Source: Agromyces sp. Soil535
Lineage (GTDB): Bacteria; Actinomycetota; Actinomycetes; Actinomycetales; Microbacteriaceae
DNA: 64,000 nt
NCBI RefSeq assembly: GCF_001428255.1
Contig: NZ_LMRW01000027.1
Coordinates: 62,001 to 126,000, forward strand
Direction of reading: 5' to 3'
Shown piece by piece: positions 26,805 to 34,481 of the stretch. A model generated the notes under the pieces. The model saw only the letters and a list, made by a program, of their open reading frames with translations. It was not told the origin of the DNA and did no database searches. Both the position numbers and the translations under genes were made by a program. Within the stretch, counting starts at the first letter, position 1. Each line of letters opens with the position of its first letter.

Positions 26805-26824
26805 GCCCCGACGTCTGCCGGGGC
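26805..26824. terminator. hairpin between greA and the DUF4307 gene
   Basis: GCCCCG (26805-26810) and CGGGGC (26819-26824) form a short stem with an eight-base loop, just after the DUF4307 stop on the minus strand and inside the predicted greA leader. It may terminate or attenuate the upstream gene. Confidence 0.35.
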
Positions 26825-26836
26825 GAATCCCCCATA

Positions 26837-27247
26837 TTAGGTGAGCCAGCAGCTCGAAATCAAACCGGTGTTCGCCTCCCGCGCAACCCGTACGGTCTCG
26901 GTGAACGTGCGCAGGTACTGCTCGGATGCGGGGATCTCGACGACCCGCCAGCCGACGACCGTGAAGTCCTCGTCGAGGGCCTGCACGATGCATGCCGTCT
27001 CGTTGCCCGGGGGTACAGAGAGGGTCCAGCTGACCTCGACCGCGCGCTCTTCGTTCATGAGCCGGTGGCCGGTGTCGGTGGCCTCGACCGATGGCTTCTG
27101 GCCGTCGAGGCCCGCCCAGACGACCCACGCGACGAGCACGATCGCGAACGCGATCGCGGCGCCGATCACGAGCATCCGATCGCGCGTGCGACGGGTCCTC
27201 GTGCGACCGTAGCGCTCGGCGAGCTCGTCGGTCTGCTGCTCGGCCAC
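26837..27247 (-). CDS. DUF4307 membrane protein
   Basis: 136 residues: a charged N-terminus (ERYGRTRTRRTRDR), one membrane helix (LVIGAAIAFAIVLVAWVVW), and an extracytoplasmic beta-rich domain with VEVSWTLSVPPGNETACIVQ and C-terminal SSCWLT. The two cysteines could form a disulfide outside the cell. GTG start at 27247 after GGAAGGAG; longer in-frame upstream sequence is not supported. The gene between greA and mca in Mycobacterium (Rv1081c) belongs to this family. Function unknown. Confidence 0.87.
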   Translation of the reverse strand: MAEQQTDELAERYGRTRTRRTRDRMLVIGAAIAFAIVLVAWVVWAGLDGQKPSVEATDTGHRLMNEERAVEVSWTLSVPPGNETACIVQALDEDFTVVGWRVVEIPASEQYLRTFTETVRVAREANTGLISSCWLT

Positions 27248-27276
27248 CGCCCCGGCTCCTTCCCGCCTCGATCGTC

Positions 27277-27296
27277 TAGGCTTGGAATCCAGCCTA
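27277..27296. promoter_or_regulatory. divergent -10 boxes TAGGCT / AGCCTA
   Basis: TAGGCT (27277-27282, + strand) and its complement AGCCTA (27291-27296) form an inverted repeat in the 106-base divergent gap. Each could serve as the -10 of the gene reading away from it. Confidence 0.4.
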
Positions 27297-27318
27297 ACCC
27301 GCCCGTGAAGGGAACCCG

Positions 27319-27363
27319 ATGCTCGTCGTGCCCGCCTGCTCCACCATGGGAGCGTGCTCGTGA
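27319..27363 (+). CDS. candidate 14-codon upstream ORF
   Basis: ATG at 27319 preceded by AAGGGAA encodes MLVVPACSTMGACS. Its stop overlaps the GTG at 27360 of the next gene (GTGA), an arrangement seen in translational coupling. Nothing else supports it; it could be chance. Confidence 0.2.
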   Translation: MLVVPACSTMGACS

Positions 27364-27671
27364 TCGCTGCGGCGGTTCCGTTCCTCGTGCACGCTGCTGA
27401 GGAGGAGTTCGACCCCGACACCGTGACTCCGGGCGTGTGGGGATTCGTGCTGACGTTCCTCGTGATGGTGGTCGTCGTGCTCCTCGTGCTCGACATGGTG
27501 CGACGCATCCGCCGGGTGAACTACCGCGCAGAGGTGCGTGCGCAGCTCGAGGCCGAGCGGCTCGAGCATGAGGTGTTCGGCGACTCCGAGGCGCCGGATG
27601 CTCCGGGCTCGACGTCGGGACCGGATGCCGCGGCATCCGACGACGACGAGGACCTGCCGCCCGGCCGCTGA
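27354..27671 (+). CDS. small single-pass membrane protein
   Basis: 105 residues. One long hydrophobic helix (VWGFVLTFLVMVVVVLLVLDMV) is followed by RRIRRVNYRAEVRAQLEAERL and an acidic, disordered tail (DAAASDDDEDLPPG). A hydrophobic N-terminus (LVIAAAVPFLVHA) may be a second helix or signal. GTG at 27354 or 27360. It occupies the place of the small protein Rv1083 next to mca in Mycobacterium, but no mca gene is present here. Confidence 0.7.
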   Translation: MLVIAAAVPFLVHAAEEEFDPDTVTPGVWGFVLTFLVMVVVVLLVLDMVRRIRRVNYRAEVRAQLEAERLEHEVFGDSEAPDAPGSTSGPDAAASDDDEDLPPGR

Positions 27672-27686
27672 CACGAGCAGGCGCGG

Positions 27687-28490
27687 TCAGCCCAGGTGGT
27701 AGACCGGGTTCATCGCGATGATGAGCGTCGCCGTCCAGTGGCACATGAACGCCAGCACCGTGCAGGTGTGGAAGATCTCATGGAACCCGAACGTGCCGGG
27801 CCAGGGATTCGGCTTCTTGAGCCCGTAGACGATCGCGCCGATCGTGTAGAGCACCCCGCCCACGATCACGAGCACCATCATCGCGACGCTCGCCGCGAGC
27901 AGGTCGCCGATGTACATGACCGCCGCCCAGCCGAGCAGGAGGTAGATCGGCACGTACAGCCAGCGCGGCGCGGAGATCCAGAACACCCGGAATCCGATGC
28001 CGAGGAGCGCACCACTCCACACGATGGCCAGCAGCACCCACCCCTTGTCGGGCGGCAGCGCGAGGATCGAGAGCGGCGTGTACGTGCCTGCGATGAGCAG
28101 GAAGATGTTGGCGTGATCGATGCGCTTCAGGATCACCTTCGTGCGCGGCTTCCAATCGAAGCGGTGATAGAGCGCGGAGTTGCCGAACAGCAGCATCGAG
28201 GTGAGCGTGAAGACCGCCGAGGCCCACTTCGCCGGGGCGCCGTCGGCGAGCACGATGAGCACGACGCCCGCCGCGATCGTGACGGGGAACGTCCCGGCGT
28301 GGATCCAGCCGCGCCACGTCGGCTTCACCTCGGCGGGGTACGCGAGCGAGTCGTCGAGCAACGGGATGTTGGGAAGATCGGACCCGTGGGCGTCGCGGTC
28401 GACCGCGACATCCGCCGCGTCGTCCGGGGCGACCGGGCGAGAGAGGTCGTCCGCAAGGGTTGCGGAATCGCGGCGGCGCTTGGGGGTCAT
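27687..28490 (-). CDS. hemolysin III / PAQR-family membrane protein
   Basis: About 267 residues, seven membrane helices. Diagnostic residues are ALYHRFDWKPRTKVILKRID (His in the second helix region), HANIFLLIAGTYTPL, and the C-terminal FHEIFHTCTVLAFMCHWTA, which supply the putative metal ligands of the CREST/PAQR superfamily. Despite the name, a toxin role is not implied; relatives may be lipid hydrolases. The ATG at 28490 was chosen over the GTG at 28496 because TACGCT (28497-28502, minus strand) then lies six bases upstream. Confidence 0.9.
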   Translation of the reverse strand: MTPKRRRDSATLADDLSRPVAPDDAADVAVDRDAHGSDLPNIPLLDDSLAYPAEVKPTWRGWIHAGTFPVTIAAGVVLIVLADGAPAKWASAVFTLTSMLLFGNSALYHRFDWKPRTKVILKRIDHANIFLLIAGTYTPLSILALPPDKGWVLLAIVWSGALLGIGFRVFWISAPRWLYVPIYLLLGWAAVMYIGDLLAASVAMMVLVIVGGVLYTIGAIVYGLKKPNPWPGTFGFHEIFHTCTVLAFMCHWTATLIIAMNPVYHLG

Positions 28491-28563
28491 GGTCACAGCG
28501 TAGGCGTTGACCTGTCACGCTTCCCTGTGAGTGCGCCGGGCGGTGGAGAGGTAGCGTAGTGCC

Positions 28564-29349
28564 GTGCAGACCAGCGATCAGCCCCTCGGTCGCGGCATCC
28601 TCTACCGCCTCTACCAGAATCGGCTGCGGCGCGAACTCGACCAGGCCGCGCTCCCTCGACATGTCGCGATGATCATCGACGGCAACCGCCGGTGGGCGAA
28701 GCAGCTCGGCTACGAGACCCCCGCGCACGGGCACCGCGCCGGGGCGGCGAAGATGCGCGAGTTCCTCGAGTGGTGCGACGACCTCGGCATCGCGGTGGTG
28801 ACGCTCTACCTGCTGTCGAGCGACAACCTCGGCAACCGCCCGAGTGCGGAGCTCGCCGATCTCATCGAGATCATCGCCGAGCTCGCGGAGGAGCTCTCGC
28901 ATTACCGCGACTGGCGCGTGCAGCACGTGGGCTCGGACGCCGGGCTGCCCAAGCCGCTCGTGGCCGCGCTCGACGCCGCCGAGCACCGCACGGCCGACAA
29001 GCGGGGCATGCACGTGAACCTCGCGGTCGGGTACGGCGGCCGCAAGGAGATCACCGATGCGATGCGCTCGATCGTGGCCTCGCACCACGCCGAGGGACGC
29101 AGCCTCGAGGACCTGGCCGAGCGGCTCACGCCCGATCTCATCGGGGAGCACCTGTACACCGGCGGCCAGCCAGATCCCGACCTCGTGATCCGCACCTCGG
29201 GCGAGCAGCGGCTCAGCGACTTCATGCTCTGGCAGGCGGCGCACAGCGAGTTCTACTTCGTCGAGGCGCTCGGCCCCGACCTCCGGAAGGTGGACTTCCT
29301 GCGCGCACTTCGCGACTACGAGAAGCGGCATCGTCGATTCGGCGGATGA
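28564..29349 (+). CDS. uppS: isoprenyl transferase (Z-prenyl diphosphate synthase)
   Basis: Cis-prenyltransferase making long-chain prenyl diphosphates for cell-wall lipid carriers, 261 residues. Visible: HVAMIIDGNRRWAKQLGYE with the catalytic Asp, HRAGAAKMREFLEWC, LYLLSSDNLGNRP, and the C-terminal RTSGEQRLSDFMLWQAAHSE. In Mycobacterium the syntenic gene Rv1086 makes the short Z,E-farnesyl product, so chain length here is open. TAGCGT (28552-28557) ends six bases before the GTG, a leaderless pattern. Confidence 0.92.
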   Translation: MQTSDQPLGRGILYRLYQNRLRRELDQAALPRHVAMIIDGNRRWAKQLGYETPAHGHRAGAAKMREFLEWCDDLGIAVVTLYLLSSDNLGNRPSAELADLIEIIAELAEELSHYRDWRVQHVGSDAGLPKPLVAALDAAEHRTADKRGMHVNLAVGYGGRKEITDAMRSIVASHHAEGRSLEDLAERLTPDLIGEHLYTGGQPDPDLVIRTSGEQRLSDFMLWQAAHSEFYFVEALGPDLRKVDFLRALRDYEKRHRRFGG

Positions 29350-29407
29350 CCGCGCTCCATCCGCGCCCCCGGTTCTGCCATGATATGGCTCGGAGAAGGG
29401 GGCGTAC

Positions 29408-30526
29408 GTGACCATCGACGCATTCATCGCGGGCTTCAGCGAGGAGCCCGGCTACCTCGACTACGGTCGGTTCGGCCCGCTCTCGACTCCCGTCGCCGAG
29501 GAGGGCTTCGCGCTCACGCAGGTGCTCCAACGTGCACGGCACGGCAGCGTCGACGTGTTCCTCGAGCAGGACGCGCGGGTGCGAGCCGCGGCATCCGCCC
29601 TCACCGGATTCCCGGCGGAGTCGATCGTGTTCCAGCCGAACACGTCGCAGGGCATCATGCACGCGATGTTCGGCCTCACCGGCAGCGTGCTGTTGTCGCC
29701 GGGCGAGTTCCCGAGCCTGCCGATCGCGGCGGTGCGCGCGCAGGAAGCGCTGCACTCGGTGCAGCCCGCATGGCTGGAGACCGACCACGGCAAGGTGACG
29801 CCCGGGCAGATCCGGGAGCAGCTCGAGGCGAACGTCGCTGCCGTGGCGGTGAGCCTCGTGGACGCCCGCACCGGCTACCTGTGCGACATCGAGGGGATCC
29901 GACAGGTCATCGGCGACCGGCTGCTCATCGTCGACGCCATCCAGGGGTTCGGCGTCGTCGACGCGCCGTGGGATGCGGCCGACGTCGTGCTCTCGGGCGG
30001 CCAGAAGTGGTGCCGCGCCGGATGGGGCACCGGCATCATGGCGCTGTCGGCGCGAGCGCTCGAGCGCCTCACGCCGGTGTTCTCCGGCTTCACGGGCACC
30101 GAGGAGCCCGAGCCGTGGGAGCACGTGCCGCCCCCCGCGCCAGACGCCCGCGCCTACCGGGTGTCGAACCCGGATCCGATCGCCGAGGCCCGGTTCGCGG
30201 CTGCGCTCGAGGACATCGCGCAGGCCGGTGTGCCCGCCATCAACGCCGCCGTCGCGGAGGGCGTGAGCCGGGTGATCGAGCTCGCCGACGAGTTCGCGAT
30301 CGCAGTGGTGAGCTCGCGCGACGAGCAGGAGCGCGCGGGGATCGTCGTGCTCGAGCCGCCGGCCGGGCAGGTCACGTACCTCACCGCATCGCTGCACAAC
30401 CACGGCGTCACCGCGACCACGCGCCAGGGGCGGGTGCGGCTCAGCGTGCACGCCGCGACGAGCGAGGAGACGCTCGACATGCTGCGCGGGGCGTTCGTGT
30501 CGTACGGCACGGCCGCGTCGTACTGA
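29408..30526 (+). CDS. class V aminotransferase-family PLP protein
   Basis: 372 residues, fold type I. PLP lysine is Lys200 in VVLSGGQKWCRAGWGTG; Asp in LLIVDAIQGFG stacks on the cofactor. The N-terminal LDYGRFGPLSTPVAEEG and C-terminal RLSVHAATSEETLDMLRGAF fit the SufS/kynureninase-like superfamily. Substrate unknown. GTG start after GGAGAAGGGGGCG. Codons 211-238 are duplicated in diverged form 3.5 kb downstream in a pseudogene fragment. Confidence 0.87.
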   Translation: MTIDAFIAGFSEEPGYLDYGRFGPLSTPVAEEGFALTQVLQRARHGSVDVFLEQDARVRAAASALTGFPAESIVFQPNTSQGIMHAMFGLTGSVLLSPGEFPSLPIAAVRAQEALHSVQPAWLETDHGKVTPGQIREQLEANVAAVAVSLVDARTGYLCDIEGIRQVIGDRLLIVDAIQGFGVVDAPWDAADVVLSGGQKWCRAGWGTGIMALSARALERLTPVFSGFTGTEEPEPWEHVPPPAPDARAYRVSNPDPIAEARFAAALEDIAQAGVPAINAAVAEGVSRVIELADEFAIAVVSSRDEQERAGIVVLEPPAGQVTYLTASLHNHGVTATTRQGRVRLSVHAATSEETLDMLRGAFVSYGTAASY

Positions 30527-30637
30527 CGGTCTTCGCGGTATCAGGTCTCCGGGCGAGGCGCGCTCGCGGCATCCGCTCGATTGTGAACAACGGATGACGA
30601 TTTGCGTGTCGCTGGCACGGAATCGGCCGCGCAGTCG

Positions 30638-30643
30638 TAGCGT
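30638..30643 (+). promoter_or_regulatory. possible -10 of phoH
   Basis: TAGCGT within CAGTCGTAGCGTCAGAGG, in the 224-base gap upstream of phoH. It would give a leader of about 100 bases with GGGAG before the GTG. Assigned by pattern only. Confidence 0.3.
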
Positions 30644-30750
30644 CAGAGGCATCGGGCATGGTGCCTGGTCGAGTCGGCTCGTGAAGCGCTCGTGGGAGGA
30701 TTCGCCGGCCGGCGCGAGAGCCGAGCGGAACGCTCGGGGCGGGAGCGGTT

Positions 30751-32133
30751 GTGGCCTCACTCGAAACCTCCAAGTCCATCGGTCGACTCTCCGGGCGCGC
30801 GAAGGCGCGTCCTGATCTTTCTGCACCCACGGGTGCCGCGCAGTCCGAGCGGACGTACGTGCTCGACACCTCGGTACTCCTGTCCGATCCCCGGGCGCTC
30901 TTCCGCTTCGCCGAGCACGCGGTGGTCCTTCCCGTCGTCGTCATCACGGAGCTCGAGGCGAAGCGCAACGACCCCGAGATCGGGTACTTCGCGCGCCAGT
31001 CGCTCCGGATCCTCGACCAGCTGCGCGTCGAGCACGAGCGGCTCGACTTCCCGATTCCCGTCGGAGACGGGGGGTCGCTGCGCGTGGAGCTCAACCACTC
31101 CAGCCCCTCGGTGCTGCCGAGCGGGCTGCAGCTCGGCGACAACGACTCGCGCATCCTCGCGTGCGCCGCGAACCTCGCGAACGACGGGGTCGCGGTCACC
31201 GTGGTCTCGAAAGACCTGCCGCTGCGCGTGAAGGCCGCGTCGATCGGCCTCGACGCCCAGGAGTACCGCGCCGAGCTCGCCCCCGACTCCGGGTGGACGG
31301 GCATGTCGGAGCTGTCACTGGGCTCGAACGACATGGCGAAGCTCTACGAGCACGAGCACATGACCACTGCCGAAGTGCAGGATATGCCCGTCAACACGGG
31401 GCTCGTGATCCACTCCGATCGCGGCTCGGCGCTCGGCCGGGTCGTCGGCGAGCGCGAGGTGAAGCTCGTGCGCGGCGATCGTGAGGTGTTCGGCGTGCAC
31501 GGTCGGTCGGCGGAGCAGCGGCTCGCGATCGACCTGCTGCTCGACCCCGACGTCGGCATCCTCTCGCTCGGCGGCCGCGCCGGCACCGGAAAGTCGGCCC
31601 TCGCGCTCTGCGCGGGTCTCGAGATGGTGCTCGAACGCCAGCAGCACAAGAAGATCATGGTGTTCCGCCCGCTCTACGCGGTCGGCGGCCAGGAGCTCGG
31701 CTACCTGCCCGGCGACCAGGGCGAGAAGATGAACCCCTGGGGCCAGGCGGTGTTCGACACGCTCGGCTCGGTGGTCTCCGACAACGTGCTCGAGGAGGTC
31801 GTCGACCGCGGCATCCTCGAGGTGCTCCCGCTCACGCACATCCGCGGCCGCTCGCTGCACGACGCCTTCGTGATCGTCGACGAGGCCCAGTCGCTCGAGC
31901 GCAACGTGCTGCTCACTGTGCTCAGCCGCATCGGCCAGAACTCGCGGGTGGTCCTGACCCACGACGTCGCGCAGCGCGACAACCTGCGGGTCGGCCGCCA
32001 CGACGGCGTCGCCAGCGTGATCGAGACGCTGAAGGGGCATCCGCTGTTCGCCCACATCACGCTCACCCGCTCGGAGCGCTCGGCGATCGCGGCACTCGTG
32101 TCGGAGATGCTCGACGGAGCCGAATTGACGTAG
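30751..32133 (+). CDS. phoH: PIN domain-PhoH family ATPase
   Basis: 460 residues joining an N-terminal PIN ribonuclease domain (about 30-180; [29 protein letters not shown], and [12 protein letters not shown] supply acidic residues) to a PhoH P-loop domain (about 245-455; Walker [14 protein letters not shown], Walker [30 protein letters not shown]). PhoH2-type proteins are RNA helicase-nucleases. The GTG start follows GGGAGCGGTT. Codons 361-399 reappear as a diverged fragment at 33674-33790. Confidence 0.93.
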   Translation: MASLETSKSIGRLSGRAKARPDLSAPTGAAQSERTYVLDTSVLLSDPRALFRFAEHAVVLPVVVITELEAKRNDPEIGYFARQSLRILDQLRVEHERLDFPIPVGDGGSLRVELNHSSPSVLPSGLQLGDNDSRILACAANLANDGVAVTVVSKDLPLRVKAASIGLDAQEYRAELAPDSGWTGMSELSLGSNDMAKLYEHEHMTTAEVQDMPVNTGLVIHSDRGSALGRVVGEREVKLVRGDREVFGVHGRSAEQRLAIDLLLDPDVGILSLGGRAGTGKSALALCAGLEMVLERQQHKKIMVFRPLYAVGGQELGYLPGDQGEKMNPWGQAVFDTLGSVVSDNVLEEVVDRGILEVLPLTHIRGRSLHDAFVIVDEAQSLERNVLLTVLSRIGQNSRVVLTHDVAQRDNLRVGRHDGVASVIETLKGHPLFAHITLTRSERSAIAALVSEMLDGAELT

Positions 32134-32395
32134 CGGATGCCTCGTGGGGCGCGTGTCCCGGGTATTCGGTCCCCGCGTCGCCCGGGCGTCGCCCGAGCCG
32201 GCCTGACGCGGCATCCGACAGGCGCACGCCGTTCTGCGGGAGGCGGCCCGGCCCGTCTGCGTTGGCAGGCGGTATTCGACCCCCTCGTCTCGGTCGTTCT
32301 CGGGCCCGCGCCGGAGGAGTCGTGGATCACGGCGGTTGCTCGTGTCGGAGCGGCTCGACGTGGCAGAACCTGCTCAAGGGCGGGCCCCGACAGGG
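32134..32395. other. non-coding junction sequence after phoH
   Basis: 262 bases between phoH and the orphan membrane gene. It contains GC-rich inverted repeats near 32175-32200 (CGCCCGGGCG type) that could end phoH transcription. No convincing gene, transposon end or similarity to the flanking genes was seen. It forms the left part of the inserted segment. Confidence 0.4.
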
Positions 32396-33373
32396 TCAAC
32401 CGATGGAGGGCACGAGCGCGGTGACGAAGGCGGTGGCGAACGGTGCCAGCAGACTCAGAGCGGTGATCGGGCTGCGCAGGAGGCGGGCATCGAGGCCGAG
32501 GCGTTTGACGAGGCGACCTTCCGCCGCCACCTGCGACTCACTCGGCACTCCCGACCGCGAGGTAGTGAGCGCTCGCCGAACGAGGGCGGTGGCCTGAACA
32601 CGCCATTCGAGAACAAGAGGCACGATGATCGCGGCCGCGACCAGGGCGAAGAACACGCCATAGCCGAGCACGTAGTACGGAGGAAACGCTTCCGGTTCCA
32701 ATCCCGCGTCGAGCCGTGCCATCCGTAGTGCGCCCGTATTGAGCACGAGCGTCGACAGAAGGAGACCCAGGGCTAAAGACGAGTCCTCTATGCAGCGCCA
32801 AATGGCATCCATGACGTCAATCGCCGAGCCGAGATCGGGCGAGTCGATCTCCTCCGATGCACCATCATCATCTAGTGCACGAGGCGGCGCTATCGACGCG
32901 ATCTTTCCGCCCATCGCCCAGATCTCCTCGTGCGTAGCCCAAACGAGCATGATCCACGGAGCGGCGGCCACCCATCCGAGTGCCATCAGCACACCTATGA
33001 CCGCTACGAACATGCTGTTGGTGGGAGGTGGGGCGAGCTCTCGTGTGATGAGTGTCAAGAGTGCAGAGGCCGCCACCGCGAGCGCTGTATACGTGAGGAT
33101 CGAGCGGTACCACCATCTCCGAGGTCGCCGCCACTCGTCGGGCAGTCGCGAGCGTGTGCCGACGCCCGCGATGAACGTCAGCATCCAGATTACGAGGGAT
33201 ATCGCTGCAACTGCGGCCCACAGCGGGTAGCCTCGCTTCATCCCAACGTCGCCACCCAACCAGCGACCGATCGCAAGCAATACCGAGAAGGCGACAAGGG
33301 CTGCGACGGTCACTGCCAGGGCCGTCGCCCCTGGATTCGTTCGCCGCCGAGTGTCGTCGATCACCTTGCTCAT
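32396..33373 (-). CDS. orphan multi-pass membrane protein
   Basis: 325 residues, about seven hydrophobic segments: 15-37, 50-71, 91-110, 120-145, 199-220, 233-256, 302-322. A 50-residue soluble acidic loop (about 150-198, ALDDDGASEEIDSPDLGS) separates the fourth and fifth. No family recognised. Start at 33373 (MSKVIDD); upstream in-frame codons do not look protein-like. Base composition and codon use are visibly less GC-biased than all neighbours (CTA, TCA, AGA, ATA-like codons), and the gene lies inside a recombination scar, so recent acquisition is likely. Confidence 0.7.
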   Translation of the reverse strand: MSKVIDDTRRRTNPGATALAVTVAALVAFSVLLAIGRWLGGDVGMKRGYPLWAAVAAISLVIWMLTFIAGVGTRSRLPDEWRRPRRWWYRSILTYTALAVAASALLTLITRELAPPPTNSMFVAVIGVLMALGWVAAAPWIMLVWATHEEIWAMGGKIASIAPPRALDDDGASEEIDSPDLGSAIDVMDAIWRCIEDSSLALGLLLSTLVLNTGALRMARLDAGLEPEAFPPYYVLGYGVFFALVAAAIIVPLVLEWRVQATALVRRALTTSRSGVPSESQVAAEGRLVKRLGLDARLLRSPITALSLLAPFATAFVTALVPSIG

Positions 33374-33571
33374 CAGGCACCCCCAATGCCCAGTTGATCT
33401 CTGACCTCGTGACCGCCCGAGCAATAGATACTCGGCGGACGAGGAGGCTGCACGCAGGGTAGCACGAGCGTTCGAGCAGCACGATGTCCACCTCGCCGAC
33501 CGACATCGTGCGAGCGCGAAAGGGCGAACGCCCACCGGAAGCCGGCAAGCGTTCGTGAATCACGACCTCTG
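33374..33571. promoter_or_regulatory. upstream region of the orphan membrane gene
   Basis: 198 bases of lower GC content preceding the minus-strand gene. It probably holds its promoter; a GAGCAATAGATACTCGG stretch is AT-rich by local standards, and a CCGACCGACATCGTGCGAGC segment has short inverted repeats. No specific -10/-35 pair is claimed. Confidence 0.3.
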
Positions 33572-33790
33572 TCATGGCACTGTCGGCGCGGGCGCTCGAG
33601 CGCCTCACGCCGGTGTTCTCGGGCTTCACCAGCACCGAGGAACCCGAGCCGTGGGATGAAGACCGCCCCCGCGCTCACCCACATCCGCGGGCGGTCGCTG
33701 CACGACGCGTTCGTGATCGTCGGCGAGGCCCAGTCCCTCGAGCGCAACGTGCTGCTCACTGTGCTCAGCCGCATCGGCCAGAACTCACGC
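33572..33790 (+). pseudogene. fused remnant of a second aminotransferase-phoH locus
   Basis: Positions 33574-33656 match 30038-30120 of the aminotransferase gene at 77 of 83 bases. Positions 33674-33790 match 31831-31947 of phoH at 109 of 117 bases. Order and strand are as in the intact genes, but about 1.7 kb between them is missing and the two pieces are in different frames. Of 14 differences, 12 are synonymous. One of the others changes the Walker B Asp of phoH (VDEAQ to VGEAQ). Non-functional as protein. Confidence 0.9.
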
Positions 33791-33844
33791 GGTTCCTGTC
33801 CTCGCTGATTCGTCCCGGGGGGCACGGCATGTCACGCTGGACCC

Positions 33845-34471
33845 GTGAATTCAGTGCGGGCGGTGCTCTTCGACGTCGACGGCACCCTCGTCGACGCGAT
33901 CGCGGGCCAGCGACGGATCTGGGCGCGATGGGCGACCGAATTCGGGCTCGACCCGGCGATCGTGTACGACGTCGCCCTGCGCGCACGCCCGATCGACACC
34001 GCGGTGGAGGTGCTGCCGGGTCGCGACCCGGTGGCGGCAGCCGTCCGCTTCGACGAGCTCGAAGACGAGGACGCCGCATACGGCCCCGTGCACGCCGTCG
34101 AGGGTGCGGCCGCCCTGCTCGCCGCGCTCGCCGACCACCGGTGGGGGCTCGTCACCTCGAACGCCGAGCGTCGCGTCGTCCGCCGATTCGAACGGCTCGG
34201 CCTCCCCCTTCCGGGCGTGATCGTCGACAACCGGGCGACGCGACTCGGCAAGCCGGCTCCCGACCCCTTCCTGCACGGTGCAGGGCGCCTGGGCGTGCCG
34301 GCCGAAGGCTGCCTCGTCATCGAGGACTCGCCCTCGGGTGTGGCCGCCGGTATCGCCGCGGGGATGACGGTCTGGAGCGTGAATCGCGAGGAACCCGTGC
34401 CCGGCTCCGATCGGCACTATCGTGCGCTGGCCGATGCGGCGGCCGACATCCTGGCCTTCGTCGCGGGCTGA
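33845..34471 (+). CDS. HAD-superfamily hydrolase (phosphatase, beta-PGM-like)
   Basis: 208 residues with all HAD motifs: I, LFDVDGTLVD (nucleophile and acid Asp); II, VTSNAE; III, Lys in LGKPAPDPF; IV, VIEDSPSGVAAG. An alpha-helical cap lies between motifs I and II. Likely a phosphatase for a small sugar phosphate or similar. The GTG at 33845 is preceded by CACGCT six bases upstream, a weak form of the leaderless box. Convergent with fumC, ten bases apart. Confidence 0.9.
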   Translation: MNSVRAVLFDVDGTLVDAIAGQRRIWARWATEFGLDPAIVYDVALRARPIDTAVEVLPGRDPVAAAVRFDELEDEDAAYGPVHAVEGAAALLAALADHRWGLVTSNAERRVVRRFERLGLPLPGVIVDNRATRLGKPAPDPFLHGAGRLGVPAEGCLVIEDSPSGVAAGIAAGMTVWSVNREEPVPGSDRHYRALADAAADILAFVAG

Positions 34472-34481
34472 CCAGGCGGCG

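Noticed and set aside
27687-28490. Hemolysin III as a pore-forming toxin
   Set aside because: PAQR-family sequence in a conserved housekeeping position; the toxin name is historical and not supported here.
32134-33843. Insertion sequence or prophage remnant at the scar
   Set aside because: No transposase or integrase, no terminal inverted repeats or target duplications seen; homology-driven integration explains the pattern better.
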